Positions 10,570-21,245 of a stretch of DNA of 64,000 bases are shown here, piece after piece (within the stretch, counting starts at the first letter, position 1; the number at the start of each line of letters is the position of its first letter). The position numbers were made by a program, and so were the translations under genes. The notes under the pieces were generated by a model. The model ran no database searches and was not told where the DNA came from. It saw only the letters and a program-made list of their open reading frames with translations. Origin of the DNA: Diphasiastrum complanatum (taxonomy: Eukaryota; Streptophyta; Lycopodiopsida; Lycopodiales; Lycopodiaceae); assembly GCA_029204225.1 (NCBI GenBank), contig CM055108.1, positions 21,275,644 to 21,339,643 on the forward strand, read 5' to 3'.

Positions 10570-11193
10570 TTTTGTTTTTCTTCTTTCCCTTTGTGAAAAG
10601 GGCCTTCTCCTACACATCGCTTCTTTCTCCTCCATCTTTTTTTAGCCTTTCATCTACGACAAGTATGACAGCTCTTTCAAATGTCATCTTTGGTAAGCTC
10701 AGGATGAGCATTCTCAGTGGTTGATAGGATGTAGGTAGGGATTTCATGAAGTACATCAGCTGTTGCGGTGCTGGAACCTGGTGCTCTTGTCCAGCTGTAG
10801 AAAGTTGAGCAAATATCATTCTGATCTTCTCAACATGCTGATCCAGCTCGTTGTCGTCCCATCGCAAGCTTTGTAGCTGATTGTGTAGGTGCATCACTGA
10901 TGTTGTTGTCCTCACTTTGTACTTTTGTTTTAGTTTTTTCCATGCTTCATGGCTACTTTCGCAATCTTCAATTTGCATTTTGTTTATGGAGGAGACGATG
11001 ATCGCCATTGCGTGTTCATCCTTCCTGATCCAGTCTGTTTTCCTCAGGTATCTCTTTGGAGGCTTTTATTTTGTGAGATTGTCACTAACCATATCCCTTC
11101 ACCCTTTAAGAGTGTTTTGATCTTGAACTTCCATACTCGATAGTTTGCGCCATCACGATTGATTACAATCCTAGTCTGAATCGTAGTAGCCAT
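10570..11193 (-). pseudogene. Copia gag of the E family
   Basis: The ATG at 11,191-11,193 gives MATTIQTRIVINRDGANYRV then WKFKIKTLLKGEG, a Copia gag start. After a frameshift near 11,010 the UBN2 core is open (SSHEAWKKLKQKYKV, VMHLHNQLQSLRWDDNELDQ, QQLMYFMKSLPTSYQ). It closely resembles the gag of element E at 57.4-57.8 kb. At 10,570 it stops inside the basic linker where the LTR stub of element A begins. Zinc knuckle and pol are absent. Confidence 0.85.
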
Positions 11194-11585
11194 GTTGTGT
11201 TATCTATAGAATCGGCTCTGATACCATGTCTAAGAACAATGCAAGGGTGCAGTCAGGGGCAACGCCTCTTCTTAGTGGAAGTGCGCTACACCAAACATTC
11301 AATAAGAGGACCTAGATACACGGCTATTAATCACATACATTGTGGTAATCAATCAAACAATCAGATGTAACACAACAATCCTAGTTTGAATCGTAGTAGC
11401 CATATTGTGTTATCTATAGAATCGGCTTTGATACCATGTCTAAGAACAATGAAAGGGTGCAGTCAGGGGCAAACGCCTATTCTTAGCGGAAGTGCACTAC
11501 ACCAAGAATTCAATAGCAGGACCTAGATTCACGGCTATCAATCACAGACATTGTAGCAATCAATCAGCCAATCAGATGTAACACA
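11166..11585. repeat. 210-bp tandem duplication covering a PBS and an LTR end
   Basis: Units 11,166-11,375 and 11,376-11,585 both start caatcctagt(c/t)tgaatcg and contain the leader, the PBS (minus strand TGGTATCAGAGCC at 11,214-11,226; one mismatch in copy two at 11,424-11,436) and the first part of the LTR (TGTCTAAGAACAATG). They differ at several positions, so the duplication is not recent. Confidence 0.92.
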
Positions 11586-12060
11586 ACAATCAGAGCTGGA
11601 AGAACAAAAATGCATTTGTATTTTGATTTGTTTGAGAGTGAGTTGTTCAGTGTCTTGCTCGTTGGCAGCCTGATGCTCCTCACGATGTAAGATTACAAGA
11701 TAGATTAATTAATCATTACAAGAGAGCTTTACGCTAAACTGTTAGTTAACTATATCTCTAGTGATGTTGCTCTGGCAACTGCAAAGGCACCACAAGTGAA
11801 GCACTTACGGTCACTTACGGTAGCAGGCCTAGTAAATGGGAAACCATCGTCTCAGAAGAGACCCCAGTTGCGGTCTGCAACGGTAGTGAGCGGCACCAGA
11901 ATTTACGCTCCACCGCTTGATGTTATTCTCGCCACAATCTACATCAGATACCGCTCTCATATACCGATGTAAAAACTGTATATAGTATACAATAGAATAG
12001 ATTAATACATAAATATAGAATTTGATTGAATTGATTAAGACAAGAGCACAATAACTTGCT
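11437..12060 (-). repeat. LTR of the E-family Copia, right boundary only
   Basis: Directly after the second PBS copy the plus strand begins TGTCTAAGAACAATGAAAGG, the expected reversed end of a 5' LTR. The same terminus occurs in the other orientation at 38.84-38.90 kb. I cannot fix the far end of the LTR; 12,060 is a rough limit. Confidence 0.55.
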
Positions 12061-12279
12061 CCTCCTCTCTATTACATCAGAGTATTGTTTCGGAAAGAGC
12101 ACGACTCTATCTGCGTTCAGAATTGTACTCTTACCATTATTTGATTTCTGTTCCAATAATTTGAGTCTTGTCATACTATATTCAATTAATCATTTCATTC
12201 TGTTCTTATCGATTCATCGTATGCAGATAAGTTTATTCATAGATTAAATATGTTTGTATGAATGTTAATTGCAAGAGAT
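12061..12279. other. Unassigned spacer
   Basis: Between the E-family LTR and the gag of Copia J. No identifiable feature. Confidence 0.35.
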
Positions 12280-12539
12280 TTTTAAACTAGTTCATGTGAT
12301 TCTGAAGTGAATCACCATTAGACATTTTGAGTGAGAAGAATTTCCTTTTGGTATGCAAGTCAGGTCTCCCACATCAAATAGTGCACTCACGATGTCCCAT
12401 GCTTCTTTTGAAATTTAAACTTCAGATACGTGAACAATTTGAGTATCTGATATATTGAGAATGATTAGTGTGAAAGCTTTACCATCTTTTGATTTTCATT
12501 TGGAGTCGGTTGTGTTGTCTTCAAGTTTCAATTTGATAC
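12280..12539 (-). pseudogene. Copia J gag, part downstream of the Gypsy insertion
   Basis: The minus strand encodes a gag UBN2 segment with KSKDGKAFTLIILNISDTQ, then VHVSEV and SKEAWDIVSALFD. It contains an in-frame stop at the expected Trp before KSKDGKA and another before SKEAW. It stops exactly at the Gypsy LTR boundary (12,540). Its N-terminus lies on the other side of that element at 16,313-16,374. Confidence 0.75.
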
Positions 12540-12856
12540 TGTTGTAAAGTTGACTCGGGTGCACCCAGTGTGCCCTGTAAGACTCTAAGGGGTGACGCTC
12601 CCTATGGTCCCAGAGCAAGTTAGAAAGTCAAGGACTGAGCCTCCGACCTGTCTTTGCCTTTGGTTACCTTTTGGGGACGGATTCTGAGTTGGCTTTCGGG
12701 TTGGTTGGGATTCGAGTTTTCTTAAGTCTAAATGATTATGCTTGTTACATTTCTAAGTTGGCTTTTATGTAAGTGCATGACGGATGAATGTTAGACTTAA
12801 GCGTGTGTTGGGGAAACCGCTCAAGTTCCAACGCCCTTTGAGAAGTCGATGCAACA
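12540..12856 (+). repeat. 5' LTR of the gag-protease Gypsy element, internally deleted
   Basis: Starts TGTTGTAAAGTTGACTCG and ends GATGCAACA two bases before the PBS. Compared with the 3' LTR it lacks the equivalent of 15,547-16,140; the junction gacctg|tctttgcc shows a 2-bp TG microhomology. Confidence 0.9.
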
Positions 12857-12858
12857 TG

Positions 12859-12871
12859 TGGTATCAGAGCC
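12859..12871 (+). promoter_or_regulatory. Primer-binding site of the Gypsy element
   Basis: TGGTATCAGAGCC, complementary to the 3' end of initiator tRNA-Met, lies two bases after the LTR CA. Confidence 0.93.
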
Positions 12872-13582
12872 AACTAGCCGGTCAGCTACACAAGTCTCAC
12901 AAGGAGGGCCACTTTTTGAGATTTGTTAGGACAGTCGTTGTGCAAGGTGCTGCCCACAATGTAAGACACGGGTGCGTCCACGGTCGGGGTGGTCGGCAGA
13001 ATGGGGGACTTGATGAGTCAATGTGCTGCCCTTGAGGTGTAAGCATGGTCAGTCCTCGCGGTTCGGGCCTGGCACCGTCTGCACGTAGGACAAATGAGGC
13101 AAAGTGTTGCCTAGGTATGTGAAAGCACGGTCTGTGCCTTGTGGGGTGCAGGGTAACATATTTGAACTGTACAGGTTAACCATTGATACAGAGATGCTGC
13201 TCAAAGCACGGGTGGTTAGTTGTTGGTGCGGAATAGTTGCCTATCATTTAGCTATAAGGTCTATCGGCCAGATTTGGTGGGGCGTGACTGAGGCAATGTG
13301 CTGCTTAATGGTGAAAGCACAGATGGTTGGATGGATGTTTCCCGTGGGCTAATTCTATGATGGATTTGTGTGGGCGCAGCTCGCAAAGGTCCTACATCCG
13401 GTCTTATGGGGGATGTGACTTGAGTGGGATCCTCTGTGTTTGCTTTGATTGGTATGTTCATTTGTTGTGTGCTTGCTCGTAACCCCTGATTTCTACTTGA
13501 CTCCCAGGTGATTTGATCGTGCTCATTTGAGGAGGAGATACTTTTGTATGGAAGCTGACTTAATAAAGAAGGAAAAAGAGTT
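12872..13582 (+). other. Leader of the gag-protease Gypsy element
   Basis: GC-richer than its surroundings. Short phrases such as aatgtgctgc and gaaagcac(a/g) recur at 13,015, 13,100, 13,295 and nearby, suggesting a degenerate repeat. No coding homology seen. Confidence 0.5.
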
Positions 13583-14055
13583 GTGGGGCCCCATACTGTG
13601 CAAAGGAGAGAGCTTTCAAAAAGAGAAGGAAAACATACTAGTGGAAGTGCACCTCTTACCAGGATGGATGACCACCTTGATGAATTGCGAGCATTAACAG
13701 ACGGGGAAGAGCAAGGCCGAGAATATGGCTTTTGTGTACACCGAGATGGCGCCAGATCCAAATCGAGAAAGTGCGTATGCACGCCCCAGTGGCACCTCCT
13801 CAAAAAGAAATTGGCGCCCCTTCTGAACCGGCACCAAGAGATGAACCCGTGCTAGAGGCACAACAAGACTTCTTTGATGTGAAGATGCGCCAATATTTAT
13901 CCGACGCAATGGCAGCTATGCTTAGTGAGGCAAAGAAGGACAGTGAAATAGAAAGGAAAGAATGGCAAGCATCAGTGCGAGCCATGAACCTCAGTCAATT
14001 TGACCTCGCTAGAGAAATGAGAGACAGGCTAACACAGCTTGAAGGGAAAGACTGA
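13583..14055 (+). pseudogene. gag N-terminal part of the Gypsy element
   Basis: Two overlapping frames, separated by a frameshift near 13,740, encode an acidic, charged segment (MDDHLDELRALTDGEEQG in one frame; VLEAQQDFFDVKMRQYL and SQFDLAREMRDRLTQLEG in the other) with strong helical, coiled-coil-like character. It ends with a TGA at 14,053-14,055. The capsid core typical of Gypsy gag is not recognisable, so it may have been deleted. Assignment as gag comes from position between PBS and zinc knuckle. Confidence 0.6.
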
Positions 14056-15045
14056 AATGGATTTCCTAATTTGAAACAGGATTTTGTTTCATAAAGGATT
14101 CCCAGCAAGAACAGGCTTTGGCAACCAAGGCAACAACAGAAGAAATACCTTCCAAAGAGGAGCAACTTTGGTCCTTCAGCTAGTCATAGCAATAGCTCAC
14201 CAACAGTGGACAATTCCCTACGCTGCTTTAATTGTCAACAGTAAGGTCACTCTTGGAGGTCATGCCCCAAACCATTGAATAAACAAATCATGGTGGCGAC
14301 CGAAGTGTTTGATAAGATGGAAAGAGAGGCATTTGATCAAGCGCACTGTGAACAAGACGAAGAAGAAGACCCAGAAATGGATTTGATGGAGTCCGACCTG
14401 AATGCCCTACAACAAATAGGGGCACTTGTGGCTTATCATGAACATCTTATGGCGACTCCTACAAAAGGATCAAAGTTGTTGTACCTAAAAGGCTACATCC
14501 AAGGCAAGACCATTCACTTTATGGTAGATCTGGGAGCATCGCATAACTACTTGTCAGAAAGTTTGGCAGAGGAATTGGGCATTCAATGAGAAGAAAATGC
14601 AACCCCTATCTATGTGGAGACCACCAAAGGTAGAATGACAACTTGTAGATTGGCAACCAATTTGCCAACCTCGCTAGGGACTTGGAAAAATCGATTAACG
14701 TCCACAATCTTGAAAATGACTGCTTTCGACGCCATCTTAGGACTAAGCTAGTTTAACGAACATGTGGTGGCCTTCCTGGCAAAGGGGGTTAATCTTGTGT
14801 TGTTATATAATGGCAGAAAATCTTGCGTCATCAGAGCTGTGCCAGGAGATCAATTAGAGATGAATGATACAACTGAAGATGAGCCAGCAATCCCTTCAAA
14901 CCTCATTCACCTCTTCAACAAAGGAGAACCAACAAAAATCAATCAAGCGACACAAACTCAGAAGGAGCCAACATTTCCTACAGCGTCCACAAAAAAAGAT
15001 GGATTCGAGTGCCGATTCCGAGCTCAAAGAGCGCACCTTGTGTGA
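14056..15045 (+). pseudogene. Nucleocapsid zinc knuckle and aspartic protease of the Gypsy element
   Basis: Around 14,219-14,272 the frame reads RCFNCQQ, a stop, then GHSWRSCPKP: a CX2CX4HX4C knuckle broken by one TAG or TAA. An acidic linker follows (EQDEEEDPEMDLMESDLNAL). At about 14,500-14,585 comes the retropepsin core HFMVDLGASHNYLSESLAEE; the usual D-S/T-G is D-L-G. Protease-like sequence continues to a Gypsy-type ILGLS motif near 14,735 (an in-frame stop follows) and a tail ending at a TGA at 15,043-15,045. RT never begins. Confidence 0.8.
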
Positions 15046-15423
15046 CCAACGGAAAATGTAGAGTCCTAGGGGACTCGGGGACTCGTTTGGATGAGCTACA
15101 AATGGCATATCTTAGGCTCAATGGAGCCCAAGTATCTTTTTCTTTCCATGTTAATAAAATAGGCTGCCAGTTTTCATGGGGCCTAAAGTACTTTAAATTA
15201 TGTTGCAACTTTACATAGGTTTTACGTAAGTGAACTAGATCTACATTTTTCTTGTACTAAAGTGCAAAAGTGATTTCTTATTTTCTAGAAGTTTGTCTTT
15301 TCCTTGGCCGGTGAATCAAGCTCATGCCCTTGTAATTGTGAATAAAGTTCGGCCGGTGAATCAAGCTCGTGCCATGAGTCTTGAGTTCTAGTTTGGCCCT
15401 GATGAGGACATCAACTTTCTCAA
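15046..15423 (+). other. Untranslated 3' part of the Gypsy element
   Basis: No RT, RNase H or integrase motif. The phrase ggccggtgaatcaagctc occurs twice, at about 15,306 and 15,351, a 45-bp local duplication. The end of this stretch may be the last codons of an ancestral pol. Confidence 0.5.
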
Positions 15424-15435
15424 ACGAGGGTAGGA
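15424..15435 (+). promoter_or_regulatory. Polypurine tract of the Gypsy element
   Basis: CGAGGGTAGGA-type purine run immediately before the 3' LTR TG. Confidence 0.75.
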
Positions 15436-16311
15436 TGTTGTAAAGCTGACTCAGGTGCACCCAGTGTGCCCTATAAGACTCTAAGGGATGATGCTCCCTA
15501 TGGTCCCAAAGCAAGTTAGAAAGTCAAGGACTGAGCCTCCGACCTGTGGTGAGCCAGTCCACTAGTCACAATTCATGAGCTAGCTCTGGAGCTTGAGTCA
15601 TGGCCTAGTCAAGAACCATGTTGATTCTGCCGCCGGGACGGCTCCCGGAACCCATGTTCAAGAGCCAGACTGATTTTGCCAGGCTTGCCAGGCCAAACTA
15701 AGTCCAGAAAAGCATGCTTTACCAAAAAGCACTATATTCCAGGATAGAGGGAGTGCGCCGAATCACACTAGAACTATAGGGGGAGTCCGGTGGCAGACAA
15801 AAACTTGGGCAGCTCAACCAGCACCAAGAATCTAGTCGCCAGGTCTCAGGTCCCTCTACCAGCACGAGCCAGGCACAATGCCCAGCACCACACATGTTAG
15901 TGGCCCCGAGACCAGTCAGTCTATGTATGAATGTAACCTCTTCCAAATTTAATAAAGTTGATCCTTGGGGATGATTACCATTTTGGTTTCACCTCCGGGA
16001 CTGGTCCAAGTGGAAGGACCCTTACTACAACCTTTTTGTGTCGCTGGCGCCTAAGGGTCCACGTCATCGACGTGTGGCTCGCTGCTATGCCATTTGGTCA
16101 GTTTGGCGACCGCTATGCCTTGGGTTTCATGTGTGGCTTGTCTTTGCCTTTGGTTACCTTTTGGGGACGGATTCTAAGTTGGCTTTCAGGTTGGTTGGGA
16201 TTCCAGTTTTCTTAAGTCTAAATGGTTAAGCTTGTTACGTTTCTAAGTTGGCTTTTATGTAAGTGCATGATGGATGAATGTTAGACTTAAGCACGTGTTG
16301 GGGAAACCGCT
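15436..16311 (+). repeat. 3' LTR of the gag-protease Gypsy element
   Basis: Matches the 5' LTR at both ends (TGTTGTAAAGCTGACTC... and ...GCACGTGTTGGGGAAACCGCT) and retains the 594-bp central part missing there. It stops about 43 bp before the LTR end defined at the 5' copy and abuts Copia gag. Confidence 0.9.
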
Positions 16312-16374
16312 AAATTTTCACAAATGATAATTGGATCCATTTAGCTTGTCAACTTTGAGACTAGCTGAATCCAT
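16312..16374 (-). pseudogene. Copia J gag N-terminus, upstream of the Gypsy insertion
   Basis: The minus strand from the ATG at 16,372-16,374 reads MDSASLKVDKLNGSNYHL, a stop in place of the invariant Trp, then KF. It is cut off at the Gypsy LTR. Together with 12,280-12,539 it forms one interrupted gag. Confidence 0.8.
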
Positions 16375-16523
16375 TTAAATGTTAGTCTGTCGATAATCAG
16401 AATGATATATCGATGGCCTAAGAATGACAAAATAGTATATAACATTCAACAAATTAATACCATGCAACACTTTGATTGGAAACAATATAAATGCTCTAAC
16501 AAATCTTAGGTATCCAATAATCA

Positions 16524-16534
16524 CTTTGATACCA
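16524..16534 (-). promoter_or_regulatory. Primer-binding site of Copia J
   Basis: Minus strand TGGTATCAAAG about 150 bp upstream of the J gag ATG, followed on the plus strand by TGATGGAGAAAGG, which would be the reversed end of its 5' LTR. Confidence 0.65.
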
Positions 16535-19500
16535 TGATGGAGAAAGGAAAGATGCCAAATAGAAAATTAGCATTTGATAGATGCAACTATCGGGCTCTAT
16601 AGAATAATTTTTTCTCTTTAATGTATGACTAAGGCTATCAAATTCGAATCATAATATATTGTGACAAATTTCATCCACTTCAAGGGTCCCTCACCCTTTT
16701 GGCTTGGATATTGCTATTTTGACCTTGGCATTTTCTTGAGACTTTTGTCAATCAAATTATGTATTCTTGTACTAGCTATGGTTAATAACGCTTGTCATGA
16801 GGGTGTGGTGGCTAGCAATTGAGATTAATTCTGACAAAAGATGACACTTCCTAAAAAAGAAAAATAGAGTTTTTATATTGATTCAAAAACATTAGTACAT
16901 CCTAATCTTGGCTTTGTTGTGGTGATAGTTACAATTATACTATTTGAGGCCGATTCTAAGGCCCTTAGAACTTGCCCCTAGCCACTTTTAAGGTAGATTG
17001 GGGTCATAAATTGGGACCTCTTTCTCTAAGATGGATTTTGTAAAACATTACAAGTGTCTATCTTTACATGCCGGTTTGTACAATGTTCTAAGGAAATTTG
17101 TTAACATTTTGATTGCCAAAACATCCACTAAGAGTCACTCTTTACACTCAACAATCTATTATCAACTATGCTAGCATGGTCAAGATCTATGTAAGCCATT
17201 GAAAGTATACATTCACAAGATGCATTTTTATGTGACAATAATGTCAAGTTCATCATTTTTTTGAAAATTTTATGCCTTGCGACAATATAAAAGAATAAGC
17301 TAGACTGCTAGAGTGAACATAAAAATATGAAAAAGAAAAAATCTTTAATAACCTAGGACATTGTTGCAAGACATCCTTGACAATGTATAGGCATCAATTG
17401 CTTTTAACATTTATTTACTTTGAGACTTAGGCACCAGCCAAATTTCTTGATTCTTCTCAACACAACTTGTCTTTGAATTACAAATATGCATCAACCCAAC
17501 TGTGTCTCTTCTTGAAACCTACATCATAAAGACCCTCATCGTTATCATGCGTATATCTAAACATGCTTTCAAACTTTCATCAAACCACTTACTCCATGTA
17601 GACTCAGCTTTAACCAAACCATCACTAGTGTAACTTTCAAATCTCATTGCAAAAGTGGGTAATTGAATTTTGAACTTAAGGGTAAATTTTGACATATTTC
17701 TATAAATCCAACAATTATCACATTAAGCTAGGAATTTTTTGTAATAATAGTAGATTCAAAAAATTAAATTTTTTGTTATGGAAATTAAAAGAACTTATAT
17801 ACTTGCATTAGGCTGTGGAGACCTTAAAACAACTCAAAACATAAAGATCAATAACTTCTCTACGTAGCTATGGCAACCAAGCACCTTGCCAATGGGTTCA
17901 GCTATCAACATATAAGCTTTAATAAGCTTCCAACTCTCTTAATATTCAATGAATACAAAATGAATGTGTCCTTGGATTAAGTTACACCAATTTTCATTAA
18001 CTACCCTTTTCCATTTTGCTACTATAATTGATATAGTTTTAGTGAATGACTCTAATATACCTTCTAGATCATCAATTTTTAAGTATATTGTAAATACCAA
18101 CAACTAATTGAAATGAACCGATATGATTCATTTATCATGGCCGACACGTAATATCTTGTCGAGGGATGCTATAGCTTGTCACAATTATTGTAAATTGTTT
18201 TAATATGACCTATTGATTTGATATTAGATGCTTTTACACACATTCAATGTAGTCTTTATAGTTCCATGACCCGGCCTCCCTTATGTGGTGTGTCTTTAAC
18301 TGTACTAAGACCATCAATATTTTTTATAATTTTTACAATAAATTTAACTTTGAAAAGTTAAGTGACCTTCTGAAATTGGGGTCCTTTATGATCGTCTATG
18401 AAGTGGGCTCCCTTCTTTCATTCTTGTGTACATATTATAATACCTTGATGTCTCAAAATTTTTTGCACAAGCTATAGTACTTACCACAAATTGATAGAGA
18501 AAGCTCAAAGATCATGATGTGCCAAAAGAATTTAGTAAGAGTAGTGTAGATGGAGCTAAACGTAATAACTCTTAACCATGTTTTAGATGGAGCTAAACCT
18601 AATGATTCTTAACCATGTTTACCCTCTCTCTACTAAATGTGCTTGCATTATCTTTGAGAAATGGGACAATCTTAGTCCTACAACAAACTTTAAATGAAAA
18701 TGAAACCTTGATGGATAATTGAAATGCTTGAAGAAAGATGCTAGTGTCATCATTTTCCACAATGGAGCAATAGGACATTAACTTTTTAATAAAGGTTCTT
18801 TTTTAACCTTTTCAATTTTCTTGTTAAATCTCTAAATCTATGAATCAAAGATAATTTCAAATCTAGGAAAAATGTTGTACTCTCTGACATAGTAGTTACT
18901 AGAAAATATGGCTAATCAATGTCAAATAAAGCACCTTGCATCAACAATCAAGTGATTCTACCTTTCAAGTCTAAAACTTAGTAATCTCTTGAGCATATAC
19001 TGTTTTTCATGTGTTACAAATTATTCTCATTCTAAAAGTAAGATGTTATCCTCTATAGTAGCCGAGAATTGCATAAGAGCCATTGTTGCATGCCCCAAGG
19101 AGCATGTTTGAGTCTCAATTTCTAACAAAACATGATAGCTATGTAATTAGTACTCCAAATATGGGCTTGGCCTAACATTTATGTACACTACATGTATATT
19201 GTGCATATTAATGCTAGTCTCAATAAGTATAATTACAAAAAAAATGTCAAGAATTTTTATATTACAATAGTAGCTAGTTGGACTAGCATCATTATGCAAT
19301 TAACATCAAGTTATGACCACACATATGGCCATAACCATGGTGAAGCAAAAATCTTTTAAGTTTTGGAGTTCTTGAGCTTTGAGGAGTCTCTTGCTCTCCA
19401 ATGCCACATGAACACACTTATTCAACTTGGCTATACAATTTAGCAAGTTGGCATGCTATTTAAAGTTTTCTCTTCTTCAAGTTATTCAACATGTTATAAA

Positions 19501-20254
19501 GAAAATAGTCTTGTCACTAATTTTCTTTGCAATAGTAAATTATATGGTCATACTATTGGATCATACACATGCATCAGTACAAAAGTTAAGGTGGGAAAAT
19601 CTAGCCTAATACAAAACATTCCTTTGTTGGAGATACTCTAGCCAATGGCTTTAAGATAGATTGTAAGAAGACTAGTTTAAGGCTTCTATTAGGTCACAAA
19701 CTAAATCTATATCATTAAAAGAATCAACATAATGAACAACTCATCTTGCACAAGACTTACCATGTTTCTAGTGATACTAATTAATCAAAATAGTATAAGG
19801 GTTCATCCCCTTTTGAAAGCGAACAATAGACCTCGTTTTTGGATGGATAATATTGCTTATTTGTAAGCCAAAATTGAAAATTCATGTACAAAATATTAAG
19901 GTGAGAGAAACTACCACATAGATAGAGCACATAATTTTGGGTGGTCCAAATCATTAATAATATAGCTAGTATTTACAACAACACTAGTGGTTTTGAGATC
20001 ACCTCAATATTTTGGGGACTGAAGTTTATGTTATTGCCATATCAAAGTTAATCAAGGAGATACTTATTATATATATCACAAACATAAGCCCTCATAATTG
20101 ATTGGAATCATTACACTCCCAAATCAGAATTTTATTTACGAAGAACCATAATTTCAATTTCAAGCTAGGACTTTGCTATCACTTGTCTTTGACCATAAGG
20201 GTCAATGACCATAAAACTAATCTAGCTTATTTATTCAGAAGTGTTTACCATTGC
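16535..20254. other. Long decayed stretch, probably old LTR and transposon DNA
   Basis: The first several hundred bases should be the 5' LTR of Copia J, but I find no second copy to delimit it. The rest is AT-rich with no protein homology I can defend. A 37-bp imperfect tandem duplication lies at 18,547-18,620. The part just left of 20,255 is probably the 3' LTR of the Gypsy element whose pol end follows. Confidence 0.4.
18547..18620. repeat. 37-bp imperfect tandem duplication
   Basis: tagatggagctaaac(g/c)taat occurs at 18,547 and again at 18,584, each followed by cttaaccatgttt. Confidence 0.85.
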
Positions 20255-20722
20255 ATTAGAGTCTCCTCCCTTAAGACTCATTGTCCTCAATGAAAAAAAA
20301 TTAGAAAAGCCTCTTTGCAAGGAATCCATTACCTCCCAAGTCAAGTCTTCATGAGATAGTCCCTTTCATGAGACCAAGTATTCAACAATCACTCAAATAT
20401 GCAGATGCCATTCTACTTCTTCCAATACTATTTTCAAATCATGGTCTTGAATATCCACGTCTTCCAAGTCAACCAAATCCTACACAAGGTTGTTCTAATA
20501 ATGTAAACAACACTTAAATTTAATCACATGAAAAACCAAATGACCCCTTCCATGAGATCAAGTATTCAACAATCACTCAATTTTCTAATGACATTCCAAT
20601 TCTTCCAATACTTTATAGTTTCCATGCATGTTCTTGAATATCCACTTGTTATAGATCAACCAACCCTACACAAGGTTGTTCTAATTATGTAAACAACACT
20701 TATATTTAACTACATGAAAAAC
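20255..20722 (-). pseudogene. Gypsy chromovirus integrase C-terminus with chromodomain, tandemly duplicated
   Basis: Too degraded for a long open frame but clear when read on the minus strand. At about 20,345-20,400 it gives VEYLVSWKGLSHEDLTWE, the core of a chromodomain (aromatic Tyr and Trp, then TWE), followed by VMDSLQRGFSN and the usual acidic end of Gypsy pol. Upstream is a segment resembling the integrase-chromodomain link (DLVDLEDVDIQDHDLKIVLE). A second diverged copy of link plus chromodomain start lies at about 20,542-20,722, giving a 184-bp tandem duplication. The purine run TAAGGGAGGAGA (minus strand, about 20,263) fits a PPT. Chromodomains of this class target integration to histone-marked chromatin. 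Confidence 0.75.
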
Positions 20723-21109
20723 TAGTTGAACTTCAATGGCAAAAATTTAAGCTTGTAAGCAACTTCTTCATTTTTCTTTGTAGTTGCCCATCGTCTACAA
20801 TAATGAAGTGAAAACTTTGATCACTTACTAGTGTAGAAACTAGTTGTGCTGATTGTAAGGATCAAGTTTTATCAAGTAAATTAACCAATTATTGAGCAAG
20901 ATAAGCATCCATATCTATCTTCCAATAGTACCTAAAGCAAGCACCTCTGAAACTTTAAAAAAAAATTAACTTAACTACAAGATATGTATGATACATATAA
21001 CTTACACAAAGGCTATCCATATATGGCTAGGATAGCCACTATGGATGCGTGCCTAACTTATCTTTCATATGTGTTTGATAACTAGTGAGTAGCTAGATTT
21101 ACCATTTTA
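20723..21109. other. Unassigned stretch
   Basis: Should hold earlier integrase sequence of the chromovirus if contiguous, but no motif is recognisable. Confidence 0.35.
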
Positions 21110-21245
21110 ATACTCTCTCTTAAAGTCCAATAAATCTTTGGTATGGAAAGTATATCTCCAAAAGAAAACTCAAACTTATGTATACAAAAAGACTTTGTAA
21201 AAATGTCTACTAGTTGTTCATTAGTACTAAATTGTTGTACCTATT
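21110..21245 (-). pseudogene. Copia RNase H C-terminal fragment
   Basis: The minus strand reads VQQFSTNEQLVDIFTKSFC then KFEFSFGDI, matching the end of Copia polyproteins (STxxQxADIFTKxL..xKFxxFRxxLG). It is only about 45 codons and its upstream part is replaced by the LTR of element G. Confidence 0.7.

Larger units (their letters stand above)
12540..16311 (+). mobile_element. Gypsy element with gag and protease but no RT or integrase
   Basis: Plus-strand LTR element: 5' LTR 12,540-12,856, PBS, gag remnant, zinc knuckle, aspartic protease, about 390 bp without recognisable pol, PPT, 3' LTR 15,436-16,311. The internal region is only 2.6 kb, half that of a complete Gypsy element. This matches the organisation of plant terminal-repeat elements with a GAG domain, which rely on enzymes from other elements. 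The LTRs are very alike except for a clean 594-bp deletion in the 5' copy and loss of about 43 bp at the end of the 3' copy. Confidence 0.87.
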
